A stretch of 46,704 nucleotides of DNA from Litoreibacter sp. (GCA_026710325.1 JAPORH010000052.1:1-46704); one strand, 5' to 3'. Shown: positions 1-13,691, counted from the stretch's first letter. Numbers and translations: made by a program. The notes: generated by a model from the sequence alone, not told the origin.

Positions 1-12
1 AAGCTTCAATTC

Positions 13-17
13 GAATC
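13..17. promoter_or_regulatory. GANTC (CcrM-type) site upstream of ctrA
   Basis: A single GAATC lies about 115 bases before the ctrA start. CcrM of alphaproteobacteria methylates GANTC, and in Caulobacter a GANTC in the ctrA P1 promoter ties transcription to replication-fork passage. One pentamer occurs often by chance, so a regulatory role is inference. Confidence 0.3.
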
Positions 18-59
18 CTTTTCGCTCCTCGTTTCAAGTAGCGTCGTGTACTATGCTTG

Positions 60-75
60 GTAACATAAAATTAAC
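60..75. promoter_or_regulatory. Candidate CtrA binding site in the ctrA promoter
   Basis: GTAA, seven bases, then TTAAC. This differs by one base from the CtrA consensus TTAA-N7-TTAAC. It lies 58 bases before the ctrA start, and a further TTAA follows at 91-94. Autoregulation of ctrA is known in Caulobacter and others; that this site is used is inferred. Confidence 0.45.
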
Positions 76-132
76 CTTTTTGATCAAATGTTAATTTTGA
101 GAGTTCCGAGGGGGCTTATCGGAGTTTGAACA

Positions 133-852
133 ATGCGCGTCCTTCTTGTTGAAGACGATCCTACTACAGCAAAATCGATTACGATGATGCTTACCCATGC
201 CAACCTGAACGTCTACACGACGGATCTTGGGGAGGAAGGAATTGATCTCGCAAAACTGTATGATTATGACCTTATCCTTCTGGATTTGAATTTGCCTGAC
301 ATTACTGGACACGAAGTTCTACGCCAGTTGCGGCTTAGCCGCATTGAGACACCGATTTTGATTTTGTCTGGCGCCGACGATACGGAAAACAAGCTTAAAG
401 GCTTTGGTTTTGGGGCAGATGACTATCTAACCAAACCGTTTCACCGTGAAGAATTGGTGGCGCGTATTCACGCAATTATCCGCCGCTCCAAAGGTCATTC
501 GCAATCCATTATCAAGACCGGCGATATCGCTGTGAACCTTGACGCGAAGACCGTCGAGGTTGATGGAAAATCCGTGCATCTCACCGGGAAAGAATATCAG
601 ATGCTCGAACTCCTTTCGCTTCGCAAAGGAACGACATTGACCAAAGAAATGTTCCTGAACCACCTCTACGGTGGGATGGACGAGCCTGAACTCAAGATCA
701 TCGATGTGTTCATTTGCAAGCTGCGCAAGAAATTGGCGACCGCAACGGGTGGCGAAAGTCATATCGAGACCGTTTGGGGTCGGGGCTATGTCTTGCGTGA
801 CCCAGTACCGGAACAAGACAGCGATCCGCAACGCATGGCGATCGGAGCCTAA
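133..852 (+). CDS. ctrA: Cell-cycle response regulator CtrA
   Basis: OmpR/PhoB-type DNA-binding response regulator, phosphorylated through the CckA-ChpT relay. In Rhodobacterales it controls motility, gene transfer agents and other traits rather than viability. Receiver domain about residues 1-115, with acidic pocket D8-D9, phospho-acceptor D51 (in LILLDLNLP) and K101 (in LTKPF). The winged-helix domain is about residues 125-230 and ends in the conserved WGRGYVL. Length (239 aa) is typical. A GGAG eight bases before the ATG supports the start. The C-terminus ends Gly-Ala rather than the Ala-Ala degradation tag of Caulobacter CtrA. The gene is monocistronic, with a terminator right after it. 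Confidence 0.96.
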   Translation: MRVLLVEDDPTTAKSITMMLTHANLNVYTTDLGEEGIDLAKLYDYDLILLDLNLPDITGHEVLRQLRLSRIETPILILSGADDTENKLKGFGFGADDYLTKPFHREELVARIHAIIRRSKGHSQSIIKTGDIAVNLDAKTVEVDGKSVHLTGKEYQMLELLSLRKGTTLTKEMFLNHLYGGMDEPELKIIDVFICKLRKKLATATGGESHIETVWGRGYVLRDPVPEQDSDPQRMAIGA

Positions 853-871
853 TAAATAATCTTCTTCCTAA

Positions 872-901
872 AAAACGCCCCCGGGACGGGGCGTTTTTTT
901 T
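872..901 (+). terminator. Rho-independent terminator after ctrA
   Basis: A 7-bp GC-rich stem (ACGCCCC at 875-881 with GGGGCGT at 888-894), six-base loop, and a run of eight Ts. It starts 20 bases after the ctrA stop and separates ctrA from ligA. Confidence 0.9.
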
Positions 902-943
902 GTGCCGCGTTATACCGCTGCCTTGCTGGACGCCCTCGTATAA

Positions 944-5214
<4,271 letters not shown>

Positions 5215-5243
5215 CGTTCCGCTTTCAAGAACCAGAACAAAAA

Positions 5244-5268
5244 GTTCACAAATGTTCTCAAAAAGTTC
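5244..5268 (+). promoter_or_regulatory. LexA (SOS) box cluster
   Basis: Three GTTC tetramers at 5244, 5254 and 5265. The last two form GTTCTCAAAAAGTTC, an exact GTTC-N7-GTTC, the LexA operator reported for Rhodobacter and relatives. The first pair has a spacer of six. The cluster lies about 70 bases before the 41-codon gene at 5337, where a promoter would sit. LexA control is inferred. Confidence 0.6.
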
Positions 5269-5336
5269 TTTACATGCGTTAACTAAAATGAGAACAAAGA
5301 GGCAACAAAGAAATAAGACTTGAGGAGGTCGAACCC

Positions 5337-5462
5337 ATGATCGCAGATGTGAAAGAAATCCTGACTCGCTCGCCCAAGGCCATCATTCAGGATGCGCTCG
5401 GTGTTGCTGCTATCGGTGTGATCATGTGTGTGACGCTGTACCTGCCTCAGATTTTGAGCTGA
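5337..5462 (+). CDS. 41-aa single-pass membrane peptide, probably LexA-controlled
   Basis: The gene has a strong GAGGAGG Shine-Dalgarno sequence about nine bases before ATG. The product begins MIADVKEILTRSPK (amphipathic, charged), then one hydrophobic segment of about 20 residues (ALGVAAIGVIMCVTLYLP), and ends ILS. It has its own terminator at 5620-5659 and a LexA-type operator upstream. I believe similar short proteins occur across Rhodobacterales but know no assigned function. By analogy with SOS-induced membrane peptides such as Caulobacter SidA it may act on cell division or the membrane during DNA damage; that is inference. Confidence 0.75.
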   Translation: MIADVKEILTRSPKAIIQDALGVAAIGVIMCVTLYLPQILS

Positions 5463-5619
5463 TTTTGAGATAACTGCCTGCTGTCTGATACGCCCGGACT
5501 TGTTTTGCAGTCCTGTCCCGTCTTGCAAAACGCCAATGACACGCCTTGTCCCCAACCTGTCCACCGGCTTGCCTTTTCCCCGGTGATTGCGTGTCTGTCC
5601 AACCCAGACAAGCTGACTG

Positions 5620-5659
5620 CCGCCGCTCCCCATCCCAAGGGGCAGCGGCGGTTTTTTTT
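5620..5659 (+). terminator. Rho-independent terminator
   Basis: Eight-bp stem CCGCCGCT (5620-5627) with AGCGGCGG (5644-5651), then eight Ts. It ends the 41-codon gene transcript 160 bases after its stop. It touches the 3' end of the convergent scaffold-protein gene at 5658. The long 3' untranslated stretch (5463-5619) holds no gene that I can see. Confidence 0.88.
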
Positions 5660-6086
5660 ATGAAGTGGCTTCGACCAGCGCGTCGAGCGTGAGCATGATT
5701 GAGGCGTGCCGGTTTTTGTAGTCGCGCGCTGGAAGCAGCACTTTCAATCCATCGAACGGAGCGGTTGGTTCAGGACCGTTTTCTTTCAACATCGCTTTGA
5801 GCTGGTCACGTGCGGTCTCGATCTCCTTGGGGCTGCGACCAATCACGTTGGCACCCACGACTGAGGCGGCGGCTTGACCGAGCGCGCAGGCCTTCACTTC
5901 TTGCCCAAACTCGGAGATTTTTCCATCCGAAACGCTTACATCGACCGTTACAGTTGATCCGCAAAGCGGTGAGCGCTTTTTGACTGAAGCGCTTGGATCG
6001 GCCAAGCGATCAAGATGCGGAATATCCGCGGCAAGGGCCAGGATTTGACCGGAATAGAGTTTGATCAGATCGCCATCAGTGCTCAT
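5658..6086 (-). CDS. IscU/NifU-N-like iron-sulfur cluster scaffold protein (degenerate ligands)
   Basis: 142 aa, matching the NifU N-terminal/IscU fold. The first cysteine (C42, SPLCGS) and second (C67, ACALGQAAAS) of the usual three cluster ligands are present. The third, normally in HCS, is alanine here (NRHAS, about A128), and the Asp after CG is Ser. It may therefore be a SufU-like relative with altered cluster or zinc binding rather than a classical scaffold. It diverges from hisI, whose ATG is 74 bases from this one, and ends inside the terminator of the small gene. Confidence 0.75.
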   Translation of the reverse strand: MSTDGDLIKLYSGQILALAADIPHLDRLADPSASVKKRSPLCGSTVTVDVSVSDGKISEFGQEVKACALGQAAASVVGANVIGRSPKEIETARDQLKAMLKENGPEPTAPFDGLKVLLPARDYKNRHASIMLTLDALVEATS

Positions 6087-6160
6087 CGCGAGGGTCCTTG
6101 CCTAAGCCGCTAGAGCCTCATAGATAAGCCGCACTGCGGCAGATGCAAAGGAAATGCGCG

Positions 6161-6520
6161 ATGGCTTTCGATCCTGCGACGTTAAAGTACAATGAGGCGG
6201 GGCTTATCCCGTGCATCGCCCAACAGGAAGAGACTGGCGAGGTCTTGATGATGGCGTGGATGAATGCCGGTGCGGTTGTCAAAACACTTGAGACGGGGCG
6301 GGTGACCTATTGGTCGCGCTCGCGACAGGCGTTCTGGATCAAGGGCGAAAGTTCGGGCCACACGCAGGAGCTTGTTGATCTTCGGGTTGATTGTGATCGT
6401 GATTGTCTGCTCGCACTGGTCCGGCAAACGGGTCCGGCCTGTCACACAAATCGGCGGGTTTGTTTTTACACCGCGATCCGGGACGGCGAAGAAATCGAGC
6501 TGATGGCGCCTGAAAGCTAG
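6161..6520 (+). CDS. hisI: Phosphoribosyl-AMP cyclohydrolase HisI
   Basis: Third step of histidine synthesis: opens the purine ring of PR-AMP. 119 aa, single-function (no HisE part). Metal-binding region DLRVDCDRDCLLALV and the CHT motif near the C-terminus (GPACHTNRRVCFY) are present, as is the substrate motif YWSRSRQ. I chose the ATG at 6161 because AAGGA lies eight bases upstream; an ATG at 6143 would add six residues and has no ribosome site. Confidence 0.95.
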   Translation: MAFDPATLKYNEAGLIPCIAQQEETGEVLMMAWMNAGAVVKTLETGRVTYWSRSRQAFWIKGESSGHTQELVDLRVDCDRDCLLALVRQTGPACHTNRRVCFYTAIRDGEEIELMAPES

Positions 6521-6530
6521 GCTCGCTTCT

Positions 6531-6605
6531 GAGTATTTTCTATCAAATGGAGAAACGCTGTCTCGCGGCTCCGCATGCGGGGAATCCGGTAAGTTATAGA
6601 AAATA
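6531..6605. repeat. Intergenic motif plus long-range inverted repeat between hisI and gluQ
   Basis: Eleven bases after hisI begins GAGTATTTTCTATCAAATGG (6531-6550), nearly the same as a motif at 23788 after the second Hint gene. TATTTTCTAT (6534-6543) is repeated inverted as ATAGAAAATA (6596-6605), giving a 10-bp stem with a GC-rich interior containing CCGCATGCGG. It may serve as a bidirectional transcript end for the two convergent genes. Confidence 0.5.
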
Positions 6606-6635
6606 AGATAGATAGTGATTTCTATTTACCGGCTG

Positions 6636-7526
6636 TTAACCAGAAAGTCCGACCAATTTGCGGATGTCTTCGGGCGTGTAGCCGTCGTCGCGATATTTCG
6701 AAATTGCGCGCGCGTCGTCGCGTTTGGCGAGACGTTTGCCCTGATCGTCGCGGATCAAGCGGTGGTGGTGGTAGATCGGGGTTGGTAGACCGAGAAGGCG
6801 TTGGAGCACAACATGGATTTTTGTGGCTTCGAACAAATCTTGACCACGCACAACATGGGTAATCCCCTGCGTGGCATCGTCCATGACGACAGATAGGTGG
6901 TAAGACGTCCCCATATCGCGCCGCGCCAAAACAATGTCTCCAATGCAATTTTCCAGTTCATCGAGATCAAAGGCGATGCGACCCGTCTCTTGGTTTGGGC
7001 CGCTGCCAGTTTCCGAGAACTGTATCTTTGTGCCGTCGAAGCTATCCGCCGCGACTAAACCGGCCATGATGATCCGCAGCCGCAGCGCCGCATCTTCGGG
7101 GATAGCGTAAGTGCCGGATGAACTGCCTTTTTCGTTGCATGTCCCTGGGTAGATCAAGCCGTCAGGGCCGTGCAGCGGAGCGCCTTCTTGCGGCGCAGCG
7201 AGTGCCGACATGATGTCGCGCCGATTGCAACTACAGGCGAAGAGATAGTTCTGGTCCCAGAGCCTCTGAATCACATCGCCGTAGGCACTCCTTCGGTCTG
7301 ACTGACGCAGTACCGGTGTCGGCCACCACAGACCTAACCATTCAAGGTCGTTGTAGATTTGCTGCTCCCACTCAGGTCGCGCGCGCGATTGGTCAATATC
7401 TTCGATACGAAGAAGAAATTCACCATTATGTTTAAGCGCCATGTCATGCGCGAGGATTGCTGAATAGGCATGACCGAGATGGAGGGGGCCGGTTGGGCTG
7501 GGCGCGAACCGGGTGCGAAATGTCAT
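6636..7526 (-). CDS. gluQ: Glutamyl-Q tRNA(Asp) synthetase
   Basis: A GluRS-like catalytic core lacking the anticodon-binding domain. It attaches glutamate to queuosine at position 34 of tRNA-Asp. 296 aa. The HIGH-type motif is PLHLGHA, and the KMSKS counterpart is KRLAKRD. Zinc-type cysteines are in the CSC of LFACSC with a later YPGTC. Its ATG overlaps the stop of the methyltransferase gene by four bases. With trmFO upstream, this is a tRNA-modification group. Confidence 0.93.
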   Translation of the reverse strand: MTFRTRFAPSPTGPLHLGHAYSAILAHDMALKHNGEFLLRIEDIDQSRARPEWEQQIYNDLEWLGLWWPTPVLRQSDRRSAYGDVIQRLWDQNYLFACSCNRRDIMSALAAPQEGAPLHGPDGLIYPGTCNEKGSSSGTYAIPEDAALRLRIIMAGLVAADSFDGTKIQFSETGSGPNQETGRIAFDLDELENCIGDIVLARRDMGTSYHLSVVMDDATQGITHVVRGQDLFEATKIHVVLQRLLGLPTPIYHHHRLIRDDQGKRLAKRDDARAISKYRDDGYTPEDIRKLVGLSG

Positions 7527-8134
7527 GCTTTCTCGAACAGGTAGATCATGCTCTTAAGATCAATCCCGGGCAGATGGGTTCCATAGTCTTCGACAAGCGT
7601 TTTGTGACCGGCAGCCTTCAGGCGGTTGATCCCTTCAGGATAGTCCGGATCGGCGAGCGCATGATCGTTCAGAGAGAGGCCAAATATACCGCCTTTTGGA
7701 AGACGCTCGATGAGCGTGTCCATCAGGCTCGCAGGACCCGCACCGGTTGAAATAACTCCGATGGCCATGATGACTTGATAGGCCTCTGGTTCGATTGGAA
7801 GTGGTTTTTCCAGATCGAGCGTGATGAGGTTGCGATAGATCCCCTTCTCGCGGCATTGCTCCAACATGCCCGAAGAGGGGTCCATCCCGTCAATACTCGT
7901 GAACCCGGCTGCACGCAGCGCTGCGCCGGATAGTCCGGTGCCGCACCCATAGTCCAGGATGGGGATCGAATTGTCAGCCAATTGAGATTTAAGCGCCTCC
8001 GCCATACGCTTAGGCGTCGCGTAGCCATTTTCGCCCACTTCGGCGTCATAGCTTTCGGACCAATCGTCATACAATTCGCGCATCGCCTCCTTGCCGGAGG
8101 TTGAATAGGTTTTATCGAGGAAGGTCTTTGTCAT
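7523..8134 (-). CDS. Class I SAM-dependent methyltransferase
   Basis: 203 aa. Motif I, ILDYGCGTG, lies at residues 59-67, followed by a GMDPSSGML motif II; the rest matches a Methyltransf_11/25-like Rossmann fold. The opening YDDWSESYDAEVGENGY resembles small stand-alone relatives of TPR-domain methyltransferases. The substrate cannot be read from the sequence. Its place between trmFO (21 bases upstream) and gluQ (ATGA overlap) suggests, without proving, a link to RNA. Confidence 0.85.
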   Translation of the reverse strand: MTKTFLDKTYSTSGKEAMRELYDDWSESYDAEVGENGYATPKRMAEALKSQLADNSIPILDYGCGTGLSGAALRAAGFTSIDGMDPSSGMLEQCREKGIYRNLITLDLEKPLPIEPEAYQVIMAIGVISTGAGPASLMDTLIERLPKGGIFGLSLNDHALADPDYPEGINRLKAAGHKTLVEDYGTHLPGIDLKSMIYLFEKA

Positions 8135-8155
8135 CCGAAAAGTCTGACAAAAAGC

Positions 8156-9505
8156 TCAGGCTGCGTCCAGTCGCGCTTGATCAAGCCATTGCGACCAAGC
8201 GTGTTTGGCGCGGTCCGTGTACATCTTGTAGCGTGTCGCGCGGTTGCGCCTGCCGCCCTTAGCGTCAACCGGCGGGAAGAGCCCGAAATTGACATTCATG
8301 GGCTGGAAAGTCTTTGCCTCCGCCCCGCCGGTGATATGAGTGATCAGCGCGCCCATGGCTGTTTCCGGCGGTGGTGCGTCTATCGGGGTACCGAGTATCT
8401 CGGATGCAGCGAAGCGACCAGCGAGCAGCCCCATAGCAGCGCTTTCGACATAGCCTTCGACGCCCGTGATCTGTCCGGCAAAGCGCAAATGCGGTTTGGT
8501 TTTCAACCGCATCTGCGCGTCGAGCAGGGTTGGCGAGTTGATGAAGGTGTTGCGGTGGATGCCGCCGAGGCGGGCAAACTCGGCCTCTTCCAGCCCCGGG
8601 ATCATACGCAGGACTTCCTTCTGCGCGCCGTATTTCATCTTCGTCTGAAAGCCCACGATATTGTAGAGCGTGCCAAGCGCGTTGTCGCGGCGCAGTTGGA
8701 CCACGGCGTAAGGTTTATCATCGGGCGCATGTGGATTGGTGAGGCCGACCGGCTTCATAGGGCCAAAGCGCAATGTTTCCCGCCCGCGTTCGGCCATAAC
8801 CTCGATGGGAAGGCAGCCGTCGAAATAGCCTGCAGTTTCGCCCGGTTTGAATTCGGTCTTCTCAGCGGCGAGCAGCGCGTCGATGAAGGCCTCATAGGTG
8901 TCGCGATCCATGGGGCAGTTTAGATAGGCGGTGCGTTCCTCCTCCGTCTCGCCCTTGTCATAGCGGGACTGGAACCAGGCCTTTTCCATATTGATCGTGT
9001 CGAAATACATGATCGGCGCGATGGCGTCGAAAAAGGCAAGCGCGTCCTGGCCGGTTTCGGCCGCGATGGCCCCCGCCAAGCTGCCAGAGGTCAAGGGGCC
9101 GGTTGCGACGATCCAATGCCCGTCTGTGGGCAGGGCGGAGATTTCATCGTAGCTGACGGTGATATTGGGATGCGCCTTGAGGCGCGCGGTTACGGTTTCC
9201 GCAAACGGATCGCGATCCACGGCGAGCGCGCCGCCTGCGGGGAGCGCGTGTTTGTCAGCGGCGGACATGATGAGGCCGCCTGCCTGACGCATTTCCCAAT
9301 GCAGAAGGCCGACCGCGTTTTGCTCATCATCGTCGGAGCGGAAGGAGTTGGAGCAGACCATCTCCCCCAGATTTCCGGTACGATGCGCGAAGGTTTCAAC
9401 CTTTGGGCGCATCTCATGGATGGTGACCTGCACGCCCATATTGGCGGCCTGCCACGCGGCTTCCGATCCGGCCATTCCGCCGCCGATGATGTTTAGCTTT
9501 TCCAT
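8156..9505 (-). CDS. trmFO: Methylene-THF--tRNA (uracil-54-C5)-methyltransferase TrmFO
   Basis: FAD protein that makes m5U54 (ribothymidine) in the T-loop of tRNA using methylene-tetrahydrofolate. The N-terminal FAD-binding Rossmann motif is [14 protein letters not shown], followed by HEMRP. Also visible are the FRSDD segment, the [14 protein letters not shown] block and the C-terminal [10 protein letters not shown]. 449 aa, family-typical. The outer-membrane gene ends 38 bases upstream on the same strand, so it may share that promoter. Confidence 0.95.
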   Translation of the reverse strand: MEKLNIIGGGMAGSEAAWQAANMGVQVTIHEMRPKVETFAHRTGNLGEMVCSNSFRSDDDEQNAVGLLHWEMRQAGGLIMSAADKHALPAGGALAVDRDPFAETVTARLKAHPNITVSYDEISALPTDGHWIVATGPLTSGSLAGAIAAETGQDALAFFDAIAPIMYFDTINMEKAWFQSRYDKGETEEERTAYLNCPMDRDTYEAFIDALLAAEKTEFKPGETAGYFDGCLPIEVMAERGRETLRFGPMKPVGLTNPHAPDDKPYAVVQLRRDNALGTLYNIVGFQTKMKYGAQKEVLRMIPGLEEAEFARLGGIHRNTFINSPTLLDAQMRLKTKPHLRFAGQITGVEGYVESAAMGLLAGRFAASEILGTPIDAPPPETAMGALITHITGGAEAKTFQPMNVNFGLFPPVDAKGGRRNRATRYKMYTDRAKHAWSQWLDQARLDAA

Positions 9506-9543
9506 GCGGCGGATGTAGCGCTTGAGCGCATGAAATGGAAGGC

Positions 9544-10269
9544 TTAGCCGCCGGGGAGAAGCGTACTGAGCCCGCGTTGGCCGAACGTTGTGCGCCCCGT
9601 GTCCCCGAAATGGATGGTGACGCCGAGGGAGACGAAGTTGTCGTCGAGATTGCCGAAGGGGGAGCCGAGCTCGACGCGGCCATACTCCGCATTCAGGCTG
9701 GCGCGGTTGCTGAGCTGGTAGCTTGCCTTGGCAGAAACACGGCTGACGTCACGCGTGCCGGTAATCTCGAAACGGCCATAGTCGAGGCCGAGATCGATGC
9801 GTTCCGTGATGGATGCACTGGCTGAGATGCCGAAGGTTGCGGCGTCCCGGTCGTCGCCTTCGACGAATTTGGCTGCGTAGGTTTCGACGGTGAGGGGGCC
9901 GCTTCCGAGAGCAGCTTCAGTGCCGTAATAGCCCGCGCTTTGGTTGGAGACGCGTTCCGTGCCGACGAAAGCGCCGACGGAGAAAGTCTCGTTCAGATGT
10001 CGGATGCCGTGGACGGCGAGGTTGTAGGAGCCTGTGTCGGCCTCGTTGAACCGAAAGGTGTTGGCGTCGATCTGCAGGTTATAGCGGTCGTTGAGGCGAT
10101 ACTCCGCGCCCGCCGTGACACCGGATTTCCGGATGGTGTCGCGATCGGTGAATTCGGCATGGGCACCCGTCAGATAGCCCCCTGAGAAATCCATGGCTGA
10201 GAGTGGGAGCGCCAGGGCGGTTGCGCCGAGGGCGGAAAGGGCTAGGGTTTTGGTCCAGTTCAACGTCAT
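9544..10269 (-). CDS. Predicted outer-membrane beta-barrel protein
   Basis: 241 aa starting [20 protein letters not shown], a Sec signal peptide with cleavage likely after ALPLSA. The remainder is alternating hydrophobic/polar strands with turns (for example [33 protein letters not shown]), as in a small porin-like barrel. It does not end in the usual aromatic residue; the last residues are LLPGG after a strand [10 protein letters not shown]. The ATG at 10269 has GAGG seven bases upstream. No function can be assigned. It leads the trmFO-methyltransferase-gluQ set. Confidence 0.7.
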   Translation of the reverse strand: MTLNWTKTLALSALGATALALPLSAMDFSGGYLTGAHAEFTDRDTIRKSGVTAGAEYRLNDRYNLQIDANTFRFNEADTGSYNLAVHGIRHLNETFSVGAFVGTERVSNQSAGYYGTEAALGSGPLTVETYAAKFVEGDDRDAATFGISASASITERIDLGLDYGRFEITGTRDVSRVSAKASYQLSNRASLNAEYGRVELGSPFGNLDDNFVSLGVTIHFGDTGRTTFGQRGLSTLLPGG

Positions 10270-10408
10270 TTCAATACCTCGCAATCAATAGCCCCAGCGA
10301 GGGTTTACGAAAAAATAATTAAAATTACCATTTAATATTAAGGGTTTGGTTAACAGTGTTAAAGTTAACCGGTTTACTTTTCTTAACGTTTTGAAAGGCG
10401 ATTTTAAA

Positions 10409-10777
10409 TCAGCGGTTTAGCAAGGCGAACCGCCCGGGACCGTTAAGCGCGAGCATGATGAAGCCGCCTGCGAGAGACCAATTCTTAACGAAGATCGTCA
10501 TTTGCCAGGGATCGTCCGGCAGGTAATGGAAGATCGAGGTAAGTGCACAATATGCCGCGGCTGCGAGAGCCAGTGGGCGAGTGGCTATGCCAAGAAGTAT
10601 TCCTGCGCCTGCAATCAGGTTAAATGCTAGTGCTGGCCAAATGAGCCACCCGGGAAAGCCTAGCCCGACCAGTAGGCCCAGAGCAGGGCCTGCATCGCCG
10701 AGCTTTTGAAAGCCACCCAGGACCAGAAGCATGGCAAGAAACGCCCGGCCGATTAGGGCCAGGGCGTCATTGATCAT
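10409..10777 (-). CDS. DoxX family membrane protein
   Basis: 122 aa with four hydrophobic segments: [15 protein letters not shown], the stretch from [37 protein letters not shown] and a last one around GGFIMLALN. The family (DoxX/SURF4-like) has members in quinone or thiosulfate redox chemistry, but most are uncharacterised. The ATG overlaps the gyrA stop (ATGA), so expression depends on gyrA transcription. Confidence 0.82.
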   Translation of the reverse strand: MINDALALIGRAFLAMLLVLGGFQKLGDAGPALGLLVGLGFPGWLIWPALAFNLIAGAGILLGIATRPLALAAAAYCALTSIFHYLPDDPWQMTIFVKNWSLAGGFIMLALNGPGRFALLNR

Positions 10778-13500
10778 GCCTCAGGTGCCTCGTCTTCGGC
10801 CTCTTCACCTTGCTCGGCGATCCGCGCGACCGATGAAACCGTCTCGCCCTTGCCAGTGTCGAAGACCTTCACACCACCTGCGGAGCGGGAGCGGAAGGAA
10901 ATGCCATCGACGGGGCAGCGAATGGATTGGCCTTTGGAGGTGGCGAGCATGATCTGGTCATCCATCTCCACTGGGAAGGAGGCGACGATATCGCCGGCCT
11001 TCATGGACATGGCTGCCACGCCCATGCCGCCGCGCCCGCGCACTGGGTAGTCGTGGCTTGAGCTGATTTTTCCGGAGCCTTCGGCGGTGATGGTCAGGAT
11101 CAGATCTTCGGCGGCAGACATCTCCGCGTAGCGTTCCTGGCTGAAATTTGGATCGGCGGGCGCTTCATCCTCGCCATCCTCATCCGTCAGGCCTGCCATA
11201 GCGCGGCGCATCTTCAGATAGGCGGTGCGTTCTTCCGGCGTGGCCACAAAGTGACGGATCACGGACATGGAGACGACCTTTTGCCCGTCGCCCAGTTTGA
11301 TGCCGCGCACGCCTGTCGAATTACGGCCCGCGAAGACGCGCACATCGGTTGTCGGGAATCGGATGGCGCGGCCTGCATTGGACATGAGCATGACATCGTC
11401 ATTCTCGTCGCAGATACGAGCATTTACCAGCTCAACTCCCTCGGGCAGCTTCATTGCGATCTTGCCGTTGCGCATGACATTGGTGAAGTCGGACAGCGCG
11501 TTTCGGCGCACATCGCCTGCCGTGGTGGCAAAGACGATTTGCAGGTCGCCCCAGTCCTTTTCGTCCCGGTCAACCGGCATGATCGCAGCAATAGAGACAC
11601 CTGCGGGGATGGGCAGAATGTTTACAATCGCCTTGCCTTTGGCTGTGCGTCCACCTTGCGGCAGGCGCCAGGTCTTGAGCTTGTAGACCATTCCGTCGGT
11701 CGTGAAGAACAACAGCTGTGTATGAGTGTTGGCCACGAAGAGCGTGGTGACCACGTCGTCTTCCTTGGTGGCCATGCCGCTGAGGCCCTTACCGCCACGA
11801 CGTTGCGCGCGGAACTCAGCCAAAGGCGTGCGTTTGATCCAGCCGGTTTGCGTGACGGTGACGACGACATCCTCTTTCTCGATGAGGTCTTCGTCTTCCA
11901 TATCGCCAGACCAATCGACGATCTCGGAGCGGCGGGGCACGGCGAAGAGTTCTTTTACCTCTTTCAGCTCGTTCGAGATGATCTCCATGATCCGCTCGCG
12001 GGAGCGGAGGATGGCGAGGTATTCTTTGATCTTGGCTGCGAGCTCTTCCAACTCATCCGTCACCTCTTTCACGCCGATTTGTGTGAGGCGTTGAAGGCGC
12101 AGATCGAGGATGGCGCGGGCCTGTGTCTCCGACAGGTTATAAGTGCCATCGTCATTGACCGTATGGGTCGGGTCGTCGATCAGCTTGATGTAATCCGCGA
12201 TACTTGCCGCAGGCCAGGCGCGGGTCATCAAGCGGGAGCGCGCTTCTGCCGCGTCAGCGGAACTGCGGATGGTTTGAACAACCTCGTCAATATTGGTGAC
12301 GGCCACGGCCAGACCGCAGAGAATATGCGAGCGTTCGCGCGCCTTGCGCAGCTCATAAGCGGTGCGGCGGGCGACGACCTCTTCCCGAAAGGACACGAAA
12401 TTCGTGAGGAATGAGCGTAGGGTCAGCGTCTCAGGTTTGCCGCCATTCAGCGCTAGCATGTTGCACGGGAAAGACGTTTGCATCGGCGTAAAGCGGAAGA
12501 GCTGGTTCAGTACGACTTCGGCTGTGGCATCACGTTTCAGCTCAACCACGACGCGGACGCCGACGCGGTCGGATTCGTCCTGCACATGAGCAATGCCTTC
12601 GATCCGCTTCTCGCGTGCGGCCTCGGCAATCTTTTCGATCATCGTGGCCTTGTTCACCTGATAGGGTATTTCGTCGATGACGATGGCGTATCGGTCTTTG
12701 CGCAGTTCTTCGACATGGGTTTTGGAGCGGATGATGACAGAGCCGCGGCTTTCCGTATAGGCTTTGCGCGCGCCGGAGCGGCCCAGAATGATCCCGCCTG
12801 TCGGGAAGTCAGGGGCGGGGATGTAATCCATCAGTTGGATATCGTCGAGATCGGGCTGCTCGATCAGCGCCAGCGTCGCGTCGACCACTTCGCCCAGATT
12901 ATGCGGCGGGATATTGGTGGCCATGCCGACCGCGATGCCGCCTGCGCCATTGACCAGCATATTGGGGAAGCGCGACGGCAGAACGGTGGGTTCCTGTTGT
13001 TTGCCGTCATAATTGTCCTGGAAATCGACCGTGTCTTTGTCGATATCAGCGAGGATGAAGCCCGCGGGCTTGTCCATCCGCACCTCAGTATAGCGCATGG
13101 CGGCGGGATTATCGCCATCCATCGAACCGAAATTGCCCTGACCATCGAGCAGAGGCAACGACATGGAGAAATCCTGCGCCATCCGCACTAGCGCGTCATA
13201 GATCGCGCCATCGCCATGCGGGTGGTATTGACCCATCACATCGCCGACGGGGCGGGCGGACTTGCGGTAAGACTTGTCATGCGTGTTGCCGGTCTCATGC
13301 ATCGCATAGAGGATTCGGCGGTGCACGGGCTTCAACCCGTCACGCAAATCAGGAATTGCCCGCGAAATAATCACCGACATGGCGTAGTCGATGAAAGAGG
13401 TCTTCATCTCATCGGTGATGGAGACCTGCGGGCCGTCGTATTCCATACGAACGGGCGTGTTTTCGTCTTCGTTTTCAGGGGTTTCCGGCGTGTCGTTCAC
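10774..13500 (-). CDS. gyrA: DNA gyrase subunit A
   Basis: The breakage-reunion subunit of gyrase. 908 aa. The catalytic tyrosine is Y137 in AAMRYTEVR. The quinolone region reads [17 protein letters not shown], so the residue matching E. coli Ser83 is Gly98 while the Asp87 position is kept (D102). The C-terminal beta-pinwheel carries the GyrA box, QRRGGKG, near residue 560, and the tail is acidic ([10 protein letters not shown]). The 3' end overlaps doxX by four bases. It diverges from usg across about 190 bases. Confidence 0.97.
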   Translation of the reverse strand: MNDTPETPENEDENTPVRMEYDGPQVSITDEMKTSFIDYAMSVIISRAIPDLRDGLKPVHRRILYAMHETGNTHDKSYRKSARPVGDVMGQYHPHGDGAIYDALVRMAQDFSMSLPLLDGQGNFGSMDGDNPAAMRYTEVRMDKPAGFILADIDKDTVDFQDNYDGKQQEPTVLPSRFPNMLVNGAGGIAVGMATNIPPHNLGEVVDATLALIEQPDLDDIQLMDYIPAPDFPTGGIILGRSGARKAYTESRGSVIIRSKTHVEELRKDRYAIVIDEIPYQVNKATMIEKIAEAAREKRIEGIAHVQDESDRVGVRVVVELKRDATAEVVLNQLFRFTPMQTSFPCNMLALNGGKPETLTLRSFLTNFVSFREEVVARRTAYELRKARERSHILCGLAVAVTNIDEVVQTIRSSADAAEARSRLMTRAWPAASIADYIKLIDDPTHTVNDDGTYNLSETQARAILDLRLQRLTQIGVKEVTDELEELAAKIKEYLAILRSRERIMEIISNELKEVKELFAVPRRSEIVDWSGDMEDEDLIEKEDVVVTVTQTGWIKRTPLAEFRAQRRGGKGLSGMATKEDDVVTTLFVANTHTQLLFFTTDGMVYKLKTWRLPQGGRTAKGKAIVNILPIPAGVSIAAIMPVDRDEKDWGDLQIVFATTAGDVRRNALSDFTNVMRNGKIAMKLPEGVELVNARICDENDDVMLMSNAGRAIRFPTTDVRVFAGRNSTGVRGIKLGDGQKVVSMSVIRHFVATPEERTAYLKMRRAMAGLTDEDGEDEAPADPNFSQERYAEMSAAEDLILTITAEGSGKISSSHDYPVRGRGGMGVAAMSMKAGDIVASFPVEMDDQIMLATSKGQSIRCPVDGISFRSRSAGGVKVFDTGKGETVSSVARIAEQGEEAEDEAPEA

Positions 13501-13691
13501 GTGAGGTCCGATCTTGTTCGTTGGCCGTCTATATTTTGTTGGTTTGAGTATAACCCAAGCTAGGTTTGGTGTGCAATGGGCGCGGATATACCTTTGTCAC
13601 CCGCTGCAGGTGAGTGCTAACATCATGTTTTTGTTGATTTTTAAGTTTTCTGTGGTTGCATGGTGAAAGTTGATCCATGCGAGAGGTCATT

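Noticed and set aside
10332-10386. Dense TTAA/GTTAAC cluster upstream of the outer-membrane gene as a CtrA site
   Set aside because: Six TTAA units occur, but no pair has the seven-base spacer; the region is simply AT-rich. Kept out of the feature list.
11251-12414. Long plus-strand frame inside gyrA
   Set aside because: Antisense to a complete gyrA with all motifs; composition (runs of His, Asp, Arg) is typical of reverse-complement shadows.
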